A stretch of 56,812 nt of DNA from Prevotella sp. (GCA_017965725.1 JAGCPK010000143.1:1-56812); one strand, 5' to 3'; positions 9,535 through 18,634 are shown, counted from the first letter of the stretch. Made by a program: numbers and translations. Notes: generated from the letters alone by a model not told the origin.

Positions 9535-10980
9535 ATGATTCGTAAAACGATATATCTCATAATCCTGTTGTTGTCTATCACTCTTTCTGCATCAGCACAA
9601 ACAGTGATTACGCCAGACGTAGTTAAGCAAACAGGACTATATACCGTAGAAATCACAACCAATAATGGTGAAGAACCTCAGGCTACCGTGATTGAATCTC
9701 CGTGGAAACCTGATACATACAATATGACATATATTAATAAGGTACCATGCCAGATTGTTATAAGCATCAATGGTAGCACACTCTACGATAGCGGACCATA
9801 CGAAAAGGACACATCTGGAGCCACTATACGTATTAATGGTAATACCACAGCGTTTTACTCTGACCCGCTTAACATGCCTTACAAACTGAAACTTGAGAAG
9901 GCTGCTGACCTGTTATGTCGCAAAAACGGCAATGACTATAGCGACAAACACTGGCGACTGCTCAAGGATGCTGTTTCCATGAACACCATAGTTGGCTTAA
10001 AACTAAGTCAACTCATAGGTATGGAATGGACATCAGCCTATATTCCTTGTAATGTCATTATCAATGGTGACTATCGAGGATGTTATCTTTTGATGGAGAC
10101 AGTAAAGCGTAATAACCACTGTCGCATAACATGTGATAAACAAAAAGGATGTATTATTGAAAGAGATCCATATTGGTGGAAGGAGACAACATACTTTTCT
10201 TCAGGCCGATATGATGGTGAAAGTATGTACAGATGGACATGGAAGTACCCTGATGAAGATGAGTTGGACGAAGAAAGACAACAATACGTACAGCAATATA
10301 TCAATGCTTTGGAACAAAGTCTCTATTCGGGTAATTATGGTGACTACATCGATATACCATCATGGACTAAGTGGATTTTGGCCCACGACATCTTAGGAAC
10401 ACGTGATTCTGGAGGTGCCAACATGTACCTAAAGAAGTATGACGATACAACGGACAGTCGAATGGAGATGCCATGTCTGTGGGATTTTGATTCCAATTAT
10501 GACGTTACCCCTGGTAGTTTTTCACGCTTACATCTCTCGACAAATTCATACTTCAGTACGCTTTTCAACAGCGTCAATACGTCTTTCGCTAAGGAGTACG
10601 TTGAATTATGGAACGGAACAAAAGATAATTTAGTCCATCAACTCTCGCAATTCATCAATGACTATATTACGTCTGATGAAGCCATATCGCTAAATGCATC
10701 AAGAATACTTCACAACAGACGCTGGAACACTACATACGGAACCGTTGAAGATGATGCAAGGTACACACTAAAATGGCTGAATAACCATATAACGCCACTC
10801 GACCAAAACATAAACATGCTGTCGGGTATAAGAACAGAAGAATATTATAGCAATGATATGCATGATAACCTGTTTTATAATCTAAGTGGATTTAAAATAA
10901 ATACTTCGATAAAGCAAGGGGTAGTTATACAAAAAAATACTCATAGTCAACGCGTTTATAAATTTATTATTAACCAATAA
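9535..10980 (+). CDS. Secreted CotH-family protein kinase (first copy)
   Basis: A 481-residue exported protein with a signal peptide (MIRKTIYLIILLLSITLSASAQ). The middle matches the CotH kinase fold: basic PYKLKLEK near residue 117, the recognisable CNVIINGDYRGCYLLMETV at 172-190, and the metal-binding acidic motif LWDFDSNY with D317 and D319. CotH in Bacillus spores phosphorylates coat proteins, and bacterial relatives are secreted atypical kinases; the substrate here is unknown. Its C-terminus ends soon after YNLSGFKI, in a short tail like those of the neighbouring exported proteins. It is followed 13 bases later by a second CotH gene. Confidence 0.8.
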   Translation: MIRKTIYLIILLLSITLSASAQTVITPDVVKQTGLYTVEITTNNGEEPQATVIESPWKPDTYNMTYINKVPCQIVISINGSTLYDSGPYEKDTSGATIRINGNTTAFYSDPLNMPYKLKLEKAADLLCRKNGNDYSDKHWRLLKDAVSMNTIVGLKLSQLIGMEWTSAYIPCNVIINGDYRGCYLLMETVKRNNHCRITCDKQKGCIIERDPYWWKETTYFSSGRYDGESMYRWTWKYPDEDELDEERQQYVQQYINALEQSLYSGNYGDYIDIPSWTKWILAHDILGTRDSGGANMYLKKYDDTTDSRMEMPCLWDFDSNYDVTPGSFSRLHLSTNSYFSTLFNSVNTSFAKEYVELWNGTKDNLVHQLSQFINDYITSDEAISLNASRILHNRRWNTTYGTVEDDARYTLKWLNNHITPLDQNINMLSGIRTEEYYSNDMHDNLFYNLSGFKINTSIKQGVVIQKNTHSQRVYKFIINQ

Positions 10981-10993
10981 ATAATAGCAAATA

Positions 10994-12685
10994 ATGAAAA
11001 AAAATATATTATCTTTTCTCTTGTCTGTTATAGCACTTACCCTGCAAGCACAGATTTATGTAAATGGGCATATTGCTCCTTTTGACAGCAAGACAAACAC
11101 ATGGCTTGCCACCATTGCCGAAAACCAATTTGGCAAGGACAACCAACTGCCAGTCAGTTTACAGGACGGTTGGAATAAGATTGTCATTGACGGAAACGTT
11201 GTCAATAGTCAATACACATTCAAACAAGTAAATGCTAAAAGCCGCTATGAAACAACGGTGACAGATACAAAAGGAAATACAATAAAAGGTAACATACAAT
11301 TTACATTCCTGCCTGTAGTATATTTAGAAGGTCTGTTTGGCTACGATTACCAACGTGGTACGGTTACCATAACTATTCCCAATGAACAAGGTAATGACTA
11401 TGTTCTGTCAGGTAGAATAAAGTGGCGTGGAAAAACGACCAATACTAATGATAAACATAAACGTAATTACAATATAAAACTGGATACAGATACTCAACTG
11501 TTTGATATGCGTAAAGACAACAATTGGATGCTAGATGCTGGTCAGCCCGATGTGTTTCGAATGCGTAACAGAATAGCCATGGATATTTGGAATGATATGG
11601 CCAGCAAACCATATTATGCCGATAAGGAACCTAAGGCACGTAATGGTGTCAGAGGATACATGGTAGAAGTTTTTCTCAATAATGAATACAGAGGTATTTA
11701 TAATCTATCTGAAAAATTGGATCGTAAACAGATGAAACTTAAGAAAGTTGACGAATCTGGTAATATACATGGAGTACTCTATAAGGGAATTACATGGGAT
11801 GACGTTTCTATGAATGACTCTATATATAATTATGATAACTATGCAAACAATTTATTAGGCTACGAAGTAAAATATCCTGAACCATATGAGGATTGTGACA
11901 GCACTGATTGGAAACCACTCGTAGATGCGAATAATAATATTATCATTCTCTGCTACAATGATGAGGAGTTCGAAAAACAAATAGAACAATGGCTTGACGT
12001 ACCAGTCATGATAGATTATAGTATATTCCTAAGTTCTGTCAATGCACTGGATAATAGCGGAAAGAATATGTTTTGGGCTATTTATGATAAAGAAACTTCT
12101 AATCGAATGACACTTGCTCCCTGGGATCTGGATTTAACTTTTGGTCAGCGATGGGGAGGTATTCTTGCGACGGAAAAAAATGATCATACATCCCCAGAAT
12201 ATTTCACTGATGTAGTCATTGCAGGTTTCTTTAATTTCCATCGTACAAATGCACTACATTATAATGATCGTTTGAATGAACGCTATCAAGAACTGCGTCA
12301 GAATGGTAATGTGCTATCAACAGAAAGTCTAATAGAAAGATTCACTAAATATTACAATGCTATCAAAAACAGTGGGGCTGCACAACGAGAGACTGATAAA
12401 TGGAGTGGCGATAGTGACATATGGGGTGAAGAAATCAACTTTGATAAAGAATATGAGTATATCTGCGATTGGATAACAAAACATTTAGAAGCCGTTGACA
12501 AAAAAGGTTTCCCTGTATTATATGATAAGGAATACATGGATAGTATCTTTGCAAGAATAGACAACAAAATTATCATCAATAAGAGTGATAACCATGTTTA
12601 TACACTCAGTGGACAGCGTATTAATTCTACCAACCAACTAAAACATGGAGTATATATTGTAAACAGAAAGAAAGTTATTTACTAA
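10994..12685 (+). CDS. Secreted CotH-family protein kinase (second copy)
   Basis: A 563-residue exported protein with a signal peptide (MKKNILSFLLSVIALTLQAQ). CotH hallmarks are RNYNIKLD near residue 158, VEVFLNNEYRGIYNLSEKLD around 224-243, and APWDLDLTFGQRWGG with D378 and D380 as likely metal ligands. The C-terminal tail HVYTLSGQRI through GVYIVNRKKVIY resembles a short type IX sorting signal. It diverges strongly from the first copy, so this is not a recent duplication. Its stop overlaps by four bases the stop of the opposing phosphatase gene. Confidence 0.85.
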   Translation: MKKNILSFLLSVIALTLQAQIYVNGHIAPFDSKTNTWLATIAENQFGKDNQLPVSLQDGWNKIVIDGNVVNSQYTFKQVNAKSRYETTVTDTKGNTIKGNIQFTFLPVVYLEGLFGYDYQRGTVTITIPNEQGNDYVLSGRIKWRGKTTNTNDKHKRNYNIKLDTDTQLFDMRKDNNWMLDAGQPDVFRMRNRIAMDIWNDMASKPYYADKEPKARNGVRGYMVEVFLNNEYRGIYNLSEKLDRKQMKLKKVDESGNIHGVLYKGITWDDVSMNDSIYNYDNYANNLLGYEVKYPEPYEDCDSTDWKPLVDANNNIIILCYNDEEFEKQIEQWLDVPVMIDYSIFLSSVNALDNSGKNMFWAIYDKETSNRMTLAPWDLDLTFGQRWGGILATEKNDHTSPEYFTDVVIAGFFNFHRTNALHYNDRLNERYQELRQNGNVLSTESLIERFTKYYNAIKNSGAAQRETDKWSGDSDIWGEEINFDKEYEYICDWITKHLEAVDKKGFPVLYDKEYMDSIFARIDNKIIINKSDNHVYTLSGQRINSTNQLKHGVYIVNRKKVIY

Positions 12686-13947
12686 AATAATATCTTTCGT
12701 ATCTGTCCATATCTATCTTTTATCAAATAAATATTTCCTTTTCTGGCGTTTTTCACACGACGACCAGATAAGTCATACACTACACTTTCTTTTGTTATTT
12801 CAATATCATCCTGTATATCCTTAATAGCATTATCTTCTGTTCTTATGGGTTCAAGCATTTCGCTCCGGAAATAATCTATATAAGACTGTTGAACACTCAG
12901 TTTGTTTACAAAGTAATAATTAAATTTATCGCGTAGAGTTTCACCAGGCATCGTATTTATATAATCAAAAACCTTATCTATGCTATCTTTTGTGCTTTTC
13001 GTATTATATACAAAAAACGTCAGTTCATAATCCTTTGCTAAATCACTATATGATACTCCCAGTAAACCCTCTAACAGAAATGAAAGAAAACCTGTACGAT
13101 CTCTTCCCCAAACACAATGCTCATAGATGGTTCGACCTTGACGAAGATTATTTACTATATGCTTAAACCCAAGTCGCCACTTAATGATCCAATTACTATT
13201 TTTCAAATGTGATGGTAGTTCACCACTACCAGAAGTACAATAATAAGTTGAAACATCTCCGGAAGACGGAACACTGCTAAAACCAAAAGCAGAATTATTA
13301 TAGCCTGTATTATAAGTAGCACGTAAATCTAATTCTGCTTCTACACCCAACTCTCGTAGGATATTAATGCCTTCTGCTGTCGCAATATGATTTCCATTCA
13401 GTTCTGTACCTCTGAAAATCTTACCATAGCGTATCTGCATATTATCAGATGTCTTCCAACCTCCTAAGTCACGAACATTATATACTGTATTACAAACATT
13501 TATTTGTCGTAACTGACCACTGGTTCGGATCTTTCCTTGTTGTAATATATCATCACCATTCTTTATATGATACCTATAAACGCGATTAGGTATAAAATTA
13601 TATAGTTCTGTCGTTTTTTCTTTCGCAGATACGCGAAAGATCAGACTATCTTTTAAAGTTTCATCATCGCAGCAATATATTAATAAACTATCAGCAGTTG
13701 TCTGAGGGATATCTAAAACCACTGGATTTGGCCAATCCATCCTATATATTACTCCCTGACGATAATTATCTATCAAACTTTTATCATGAGGTTCATAGAT
13801 TACGTCCTGCATATACTGATGTACAGCATCATTCTCTAAATTTACTTCATAATCACGAGTAGGTATTGTATTCTGGCCATAAGAATAGTAAAATACAAAA
13901 TATGAAATAATAAAAGATATAATTACTTTACTATTCATATTCATCAT
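12682..13947 (-). CDS. Secreted tyrosine/dual-specificity protein phosphatase
   Basis: A 421-residue exported protein. The N-terminus (NSKVIISFIISYFVFYYSYGQ) is a signal peptide. A roughly 120-residue beta-type domain precedes the phosphatase part, which opens with YNVRDLGGW near residue 156, typical of the tyrosine-specific phosphatase family. The catalytic loop HCVWGRDRTG has C278 and R284. The tail VVYDLSGRRV through GNIYLIKDRYGQ resembles the sorting-type tails of neighbouring exported proteins. It converges on the second CotH kinase gene with a four-base overlap. Pairing of exported kinases with an exported phosphatase suggests, but does not show, a reversible extracytoplasmic phosphorylation system. 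Two ATG codons occur at the start (MMNMNS). Confidence 0.85.
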   Translation of the reverse strand: MMNMNSKVIISFIISYFVFYYSYGQNTIPTRDYEVNLENDAVHQYMQDVIYEPHDKSLIDNYRQGVIYRMDWPNPVVLDIPQTTADSLLIYCCDDETLKDSLIFRVSAKEKTTELYNFIPNRVYRYHIKNGDDILQQGKIRTSGQLRQINVCNTVYNVRDLGGWKTSDNMQIRYGKIFRGTELNGNHIATAEGINILRELGVEAELDLRATYNTGYNNSAFGFSSVPSSGDVSTYYCTSGSGELPSHLKNSNWIIKWRLGFKHIVNNLRQGRTIYEHCVWGRDRTGFLSFLLEGLLGVSYSDLAKDYELTFFVYNTKSTKDSIDKVFDYINTMPGETLRDKFNYYFVNKLSVQQSYIDYFRSEMLEPIRTEDNAIKDIQDDIEITKESVVYDLSGRRVKNARKGNIYLIKDRYGQIRKILF

Positions 13948-13977
13948 TAATATTTTTATAAACCAGTAAAATAAAAT

Positions 13978-14970
13978 TTAACTTAACTCCAGCATCCTTT
14001 CTATAGGCTTGACTGCTTTCTTGGCAATCTTAGGATCTATCTCTATATAAGGCCATTCATATTTCAATGCATTATATATCTTAAGTAATGTATTCATCTT
14101 CATATACTGGCACTCATTACAACTGCATTCCAAACCACTCTCACTTATTTCTGGAGGTACAGGGATAAACTCCTTATCAGGACAAGTCCTTTGCATCTCG
14201 TGGAGAATACCAGCCTCTGTGGCCACGATAAACTGCTTTTTATCACTTTGCTGCGCATATTTCAACATTGTAGCCGTACTTCCCTTTATATCTGCCAAAG
14301 CCAAAACAGGACCTTTACATTCCAAATGTGCCATAACGACAGCATTAGGATATTGCTTTTTCAATTCTATAATCTTACTGACAGAGAAACGCTCATGCAC
14401 ATGACAACCACCATTCCAAAGCAACATATTCCTACCTGTCACTTCATTGATATAATTACCAAGATTATAATCAGGTCCAAATATTAATTTAGCATCTTTA
14501 GGTAACTTATCTACAACTTTTTTTGCATTACCTGAAGTTACCACAACATCCGTTAGTGCTTTTACAGCAGCAGTGGTATTCACATAGGATATAACTTTAT
14601 AACCAGGATGTTCTTTCTTATATTTCTTCAGATCTTCAGCCTTACAACTATCAGCCAAAGAACAGCCAGCATTCATATCAGGACATAATACAGTCTTATC
14701 TGGCGACAGTAGTTTACAAGTCTCTGCCATAAAGTGAACACCACACATCACCATTACTTTCGCATCCGTCTCTGCAGCCTTACGGGCTAAAGCCAAGGAA
14801 TCACCCACGAAATCGGCAATATCTTGAATATCACCAATCGTATAATAGTGTGCAAGAATGATAGCATCTTTTTCTTTGCACATTTTTCTTATTTCTGCCT
14901 TCAAGTCAGTACCCTCAGCAACAGGTTCATCAATGAATCCTTGGTTAATCCATTTCTTTTTTAACATCAC
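13978..14970 (-). CDS. nadA: Quinolinate synthase A
   Basis: A 330-residue cytoplasmic enzyme of de novo NAD synthesis, condensing iminoaspartate with dihydroxyacetone phosphate to give quinolinate. The sequence shows ILAHYYTIGDIQDIADFVGDS near the N-terminus, CGVHFMAETCKLLSPDKTVLCPD, WNGGCHVHERFS, AHLECKGPV, and SGLECSCNECQYM, with the cysteines that hold the 4Fe-4S cluster. Length is normal. The partner genes nadB and nadC are not in this window. The start is MMLKKKW; the second Met is equally plausible. Upstream lies the AT-rich spacer with DnaA-box-like sites. Confidence 0.97.
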   Translation of the reverse strand: MMLKKKWINQGFIDEPVAEGTDLKAEIRKMCKEKDAIILAHYYTIGDIQDIADFVGDSLALARKAAETDAKVMVMCGVHFMAETCKLLSPDKTVLCPDMNAGCSLADSCKAEDLKKYKKEHPGYKVISYVNTTAAVKALTDVVVTSGNAKKVVDKLPKDAKLIFGPDYNLGNYINEVTGRNMLLWNGGCHVHERFSVSKIIELKKQYPNAVVMAHLECKGPVLALADIKGSTATMLKYAQQSDKKQFIVATEAGILHEMQRTCPDKEFIPVPPEISESGLECSCNECQYMKMNTLLKIYNALKYEWPYIEIDPKIAKKAVKPIERMLELS

Positions 14971-15071
14971 ATTTATATTTTATACTTCTTTTTTTCTTCT
15001 TAAAAATAGAATAAGTAGTATGATATGCCGTGAATACGTTTGTAACTTCTTACAAATTCTCTTGCATAAAA

Positions 15072-15334
15072 AGTTATTCACCCATCATTCTTTATTATTC
15101 ACTACCTTTGTGGATTTTTTCTCTCTGATAATGAATACCTAAGATACTTTATCCACAATTCTCTATTTTGGTGCAAAATTAATAAGTTTATATTATTTTC
15201 TTGCAAAAATACGTGGAAATCTTAGTTATTTTATAATAATAAATACGTGAATATCGTTAATAGGAAAGAATCATAGTGGAATTGCAAAGTAATTAACTAC
15301 GTTTTCCACATAGTTATTCACACTTTTTTCCACA
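15072..15334 (+). other. AT-rich spacer with a DnaA-box cluster; candidate replication origin or DnaA-regulated site
   Basis: The 426-base gap between nadA and the next gene is very AT-rich and holds several DnaA-box-like 9-mers on one strand. TTATCCACA (15149-15157) and TTATTCACA (15314-15322) fit the TTATNCACA consensus exactly. TTATTCACC (15074), TTATTCACT (15095) and two TTTTCCACA (15302 and 15326) differ by one base. Two related AAATACGTG words occur near 15208 and 15241. Such clustering is typical of oriC. Against it, the genes to the left (1.3-12.7 kb) mostly point towards this spacer, which is not the usual arrangement at an origin, and dnaA is not in the window. Confidence 0.45.
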
Positions 15335-15338
15335 ATAA

Positions 15339-15370
15339 TTTGGAAATTTAATTGTTTAGTATTATTTTTG
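15339..15370 (+). promoter_or_regulatory. Promoter of the beta-barrel protein gene
   Basis: TTTG at 15339-15342 is followed after exactly 20 bases by TATTTTTG at 15363-15370, the Bacteroidota -33/-7 pattern, 26 bases before the ATG. It abuts the last DnaA-box-like site. Confidence 0.7.
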
Positions 15371-15396
15371 CAGTAGAATAATAAATATAATAAGGT

Positions 15397-16041
15397 ATGA
15401 AGAATTTTTTTTTATTATTAGTAATGATGGGAGTTGCAATAACTTCTCAGGCACAGCATAAAGAGGGTGATATAACTATTCAACCTAGAATAGGTGTATC
15501 GTTTTCTAATATAACAGGCGATGATTTATTTTCTGGTGATTCTAAAATGAAGATAAATTTGACCTATGGTTTTGAGGTCGAACATTTCTTTACTGATCAA
15601 CTGAGTGTTGCAGGTGGTTTGTTATTCACTAATCAAGGTTATAAGTTTGATTATTATGAAGGAGTAGAACCAGGTGGTAATTCAGTAAAGAAAACAGGAA
15701 ATTTCAATAATTATTATGCATTAGTACCTATTACAGTCAACTATTATGTTATTGAGGGTTTGGCTGTCAAGGCAGGTATTCAACCGGCTTTCAGAGTAAA
15801 GACTCAATTAAAGGTAGATGATAGAAAGTTGGATATGGATGATGCAATGGATTTTTTGTTCGGAAATCATGAAGTCACTGTTAACAAGTTCGACTTATCT
15901 ATTCCTGTAGGTTTTTCGTACGAGTATAATAAATTTGTTTTTGATGCTCGTTATAACCTCGGACTTACTAAATTATATAAAGGTATAGAACAGTCATCTC
16001 GTAATAGTGTCATCACATTGACACTTGGTTACAAGTTGTAA
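15397..16041 (+). CDS. Outer-membrane beta-barrel protein (porin-like)
   Basis: A 214-residue exported protein with a signal peptide (MKNFFLLLVMMGVAITSQAQ). The mature part alternates polar and hydrophobic residues in short strands with glycine turns (for example ITIQPRIGVSFSNITGD and VAGGLLFTNQGYKF), and ends in an aromatic/hydrophobic strand, VITLTLGYKL, as small outer-membrane barrels do. This fits the outer-membrane beta-barrel family common in Bacteroidota. The function within the family is not determinable here. It has its own promoter and is followed three bases later by an RNA methyltransferase gene. Confidence 0.8.
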   Translation: MKNFFLLLVMMGVAITSQAQHKEGDITIQPRIGVSFSNITGDDLFSGDSKMKINLTYGFEVEHFFTDQLSVAGGLLFTNQGYKFDYYEGVEPGGNSVKKTGNFNNYYALVPITVNYYVIEGLAVKAGIQPAFRVKTQLKVDDRKLDMDDAMDFLFGNHEVTVNKFDLSIPVGFSYEYNKFVFDARYNLGLTKLYKGIEQSSRNSVITLTLGYKL

Positions 16042-16044
16042 GGG

Positions 16045-16575
16045 TTGAAAAAACTTCGTACGATAGAAATGCAGCGTCTGTCTGTTGATGAGTTCAAACA
16101 GGCAGAAAAGTTACCATTGATAGTAGTACTTGACGATGTACGCTCCATGCATAATGTAGGTAGTGTATTCCGTACTGGCGATGCTTTTCGTATTGAAGCC
16201 GTCTATCTCTGTGGTATTACTTCAACGCCTCCAAATGCGGAAATCCATAAGACGGCTTTAGGCGCAGAGGATAGTGTGGAATGGAAATACTTTAATAATG
16301 TGCAAGAGGCGATTATTGCACTCAAAGAGAAAGATTACGAGATATATTCGATAGAACAGGCACACGGTTCTACAATGCTACAGAACTTTAAACCAATAGC
16401 CAGTAAGAAATATGCGGTGGTACTTGGTAATGAAGTAAAGGGTGTGCATCAGGAAGTCATAGATGCTTCTGATGGTTGTCTGGAGATTCCGCAGTTTGGT
16501 ACCAAACACTCGATGAACGTTTCCGTGACTGCAGGCATCATCATCTGGCACTTCGCCAAAAATCTAATACTATAA
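16045..16575 (+). CDS. TrmH/SpoU-family RNA methyltransferase
   Basis: A 176-residue SPOUT-class enzyme that should 2'-O-methylate a tRNA or rRNA ribose. VVLDDVRSMHNVGSVFRTGDAF near the N-terminus holds motif 1 (N and R), YAVVLGNEVKGV is motif 2, and LEIPQFGTKHSMNVSVTAG is motif 3; the bound S-adenosylmethionine sits in the knot they form. The start is TTG at 16045; it gives MKKLRTIEMQRLSVDEFKQAEK, which fits the family's N-terminus, whereas the ATG at 16069 would trim it. The target nucleotide is not evident. It is probably co-transcribed with the TrmO-PrmC gene, which starts 3 bases after the stop codon. Confidence 0.9.
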   Translation: MKKLRTIEMQRLSVDEFKQAEKLPLIVVLDDVRSMHNVGSVFRTGDAFRIEAVYLCGITSTPPNAEIHKTALGAEDSVEWKYFNNVQEAIIALKEKDYEIYSIEQAHGSTMLQNFKPIASKKYAVVLGNEVKGVHQEVIDASDGCLEIPQFGTKHSMNVSVTAGIIIWHFAKNLIL

Positions 16576-16577
16576 TA

Positions 16578-18083
16578 ATGGAGATACGTCCGATAGCCCA
16601 TTTCCGCTCACCGATGAAGTCGAAATTTGGCATTCCACGGCAAAGCGGGCTCGTCAGCGAATTGGCGGGCAGTATTGTCTTTGAACCTGCATACCAGAGG
16701 ATGGAGGCCATTCGAGGACTGGAGGATTTTGACTATCTGTGGCTTATCTGGGAGTTCTCAGCGAATAGTCCATCTGATAGTTTGACGGTACGTCCACCTC
16801 GTTTGGGTGGTAACAAGCGTATGGGGGTCTTTGCTACCCGTTCGCCATTCCGTCCTAATAATCTTGGACTTTCCTGTGTCCGCATCGACAGGATAGAGGA
16901 AGACAAAAAACTTGGACCTGTCATTTATGTAAAGGGGGCAGATCTGATGGACGGCACACCCATCTACGATATCAAGCCATACATTACCTATGCAGACAGT
17001 CATCCTGAGGCACGTAGCGGTTTTGTGGATCAGTCAGCTTGGCAGGAGTTGGAGGTGGAGATTCCTGAGACCATCTCTGTGCGTTTTTCCAATGAAGAAT
17101 TGGTTTCTCTGAGAAAGGTACTTGCCCTCGACCCCCGTCCACACTATCAGGAAGATTCGGAGCGTATCTATGGGATGCCCTATGCTGGTTATGATATAAG
17201 ATTTAAAGTGGCAGGAAAAATTTTGACAGTTATTGACTGCATCCCGTCAGGAATGGATTATGAAACACTCTGGCGCAGACTCACATCACTTTATGAGACC
17301 AACGAGGCAAAGGCTATTGTCCGTTGGGTACTTGACGTGTGTTTTGGACTATCGATGGCTGATATTCTCTGTGGTAAGGTGGGGGAACTATCTATCTCCA
17401 ATCAAACAGAATTGGAAGAAATCATGCAAAGACTCGAAAACGGAGAGCCTGTGCAATATATAATAGGTATAGCGGATTTCTGCGGACGACAGTTTCATGT
17501 AGAGCCGAGTGTCCTCATCCCTCGTCCTGAAACTGGGGAATTATGTCAATGGGTAATTGATGACAATAGACAGTCCTCACCTCGGATCCTCGATGTTGGT
17601 ACGGGCAGTGGATGTATCGCCATCACGCTAGCCTTGGAAATGCCAGAGGCAATAGTTACAGCATGGGATATCTCCGATGAAGCCCTGCGTATTGCCAAAA
17701 ACAATGCTAATTCTCTTGGGGTAAACATTACCTTCGAACAATGTGACATCCTTAACATTTCTCCTGACTCCTGCTATGATCTTATCGTCAGCAATCCACC
17801 TTATATAAATAATAAGGAGAGAGAGGGAATGGCTAAAAATGTCCTCGACCACGAGCCTCATTTAGCACTCTTCGCACCAGATGACAATCCTATCATTTTC
17901 TATCAACGTATTGGTGACTATGCCTGGCAGAATTTGAACCCAGGAGGAAAACTTTATTTTGAACTGAATCCTTTGACAGCAGACCTTGTGAGTGACTATC
18001 TGCAACATTTTGGTTTTAGTGAGATAGAATTACGTCAGGACACATTTGGTAAACAACGATTCCTTAAAGCCATCAAGAGATGA
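16578..18083 (+). CDS. Fused tRNA-Thr A37 methyltransferase (TrmO) and release-factor glutamine methyltransferase (PrmC)
   Basis: A single 501-codon frame. Residues 1 to about 222 are TrmO (MEIRPIAHFRSPM, GLEDFDYLWLIWEFS, GVFATRSPFRPNNLGLS, DIKPYITYAD), which N6-methylates t6A37 of tRNA-Thr. From residue 226 it is PrmC, the enzyme that methylates the GGQ glutamine of peptide release factors: a helical N-terminal domain, IPRPETGELCQWV, the AdoMet site ILDVGTGSGCIAI, and the catalytic SNPPYIN. The ATG at 17253, first codon of the PrmC part, is in frame, so separate translation from an internal start is also possible, but no stop separates the two. I took ATG 16578 rather than earlier in-frame starts because those read out of frame through the TrmH-type gene. 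recX overlaps the end by four bases. Confidence 0.88.
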   Translation: MEIRPIAHFRSPMKSKFGIPRQSGLVSELAGSIVFEPAYQRMEAIRGLEDFDYLWLIWEFSANSPSDSLTVRPPRLGGNKRMGVFATRSPFRPNNLGLSCVRIDRIEEDKKLGPVIYVKGADLMDGTPIYDIKPYITYADSHPEARSGFVDQSAWQELEVEIPETISVRFSNEELVSLRKVLALDPRPHYQEDSERIYGMPYAGYDIRFKVAGKILTVIDCIPSGMDYETLWRRLTSLYETNEAKAIVRWVLDVCFGLSMADILCGKVGELSISNQTELEEIMQRLENGEPVQYIIGIADFCGRQFHVEPSVLIPRPETGELCQWVIDDNRQSSPRILDVGTGSGCIAITLALEMPEAIVTAWDISDEALRIAKNNANSLGVNITFEQCDILNISPDSCYDLIVSNPPYINNKEREGMAKNVLDHEPHLALFAPDDNPIIFYQRIGDYAWQNLNPGGKLYFELNPLTADLVSDYLQHFGFSEIELRQDTFGKQRFLKAIKR

Positions 18084-18550
18084 AAAAGGAAATGACAGAA
18101 CAAGAGGCTTATCTGCGACTGACAGTCCTCTGCGCTCAGGCAGAGCATTGTCAACAGGAAATGCGTGACAAGATGAAACGTTGGGAACTCGATGAGGCAG
18201 TACAAAATCGTGTGATAGCCCGTCTGATGAAGGAACGTTATATTGATGATGAACGCTATACCCGTGCTTTCGTGAAGGATAAGATTCTTTACAACAAATG
18301 GGGGCGCAGGAAGATTCAGCAGGGTCTTTGGATGAAACGTATCGATGATGACATCCAGCAAAGGGTACTTGATGAGGTTGACAATGAAGAATATCTGAAT
18401 GTACTGAAACCTCTATTGAACCAAAAACGCAAGAGTATAAAGGCACAGAGTGACTATGAACTTAACCAAAAACTCGTCCGTTTTGCACTCGGGCGTGGTT
18501 TTACTTTCGACATCATTCGTCAGTGTCTTAATGTCGAAGAGTGTCCGTAA
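18080..18550 (+). CDS. recX: Regulatory protein RecX
   Basis: A 156-residue helical protein that binds RecA filaments and limits their activity. RLMKERYIDDERYTRAFVKDK and the following KWGRRKIQQGLWMKRID match the three-helix repeats of RecX. The ATG overlaps the stop codon of the PrmC part by four bases (ATGA), implying translational coupling. RecA is not in this window. No terminator is obvious before the inositol-phosphate synthase promoter. Confidence 0.9.
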   Translation: MKKEMTEQEAYLRLTVLCAQAEHCQQEMRDKMKRWELDEAVQNRVIARLMKERYIDDERYTRAFVKDKILYNKWGRRKIQQGLWMKRIDDDIQQRVLDEVDNEEYLNVLKPLLNQKRKSIKAQSDYELNQKLVRFALGRGFTFDIIRQCLNVEECP

Positions 18551-18602
18551 AGTATTAATAAATGTTCTTTTAGGTAAAAAGTTAAAAAAAAAACTTATTT
18601 CT

Positions 18603-18634
18603 TTCGCTTTTCTCGGATATTATTAACACCTTTG
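18603..18634 (+). promoter_or_regulatory. Probable promoter of inositol-phosphate synthase
   Basis: CACCTTTG at 18627-18634 is one mismatch from TAnnTTTG, and TTCG at 18603-18606 lies 20 bases upstream in the -33 position. The same TTTCG word occupies the -33 position upstream of the FecCD permease gene. It lies 42 bases before the ATG. Confidence 0.5.
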
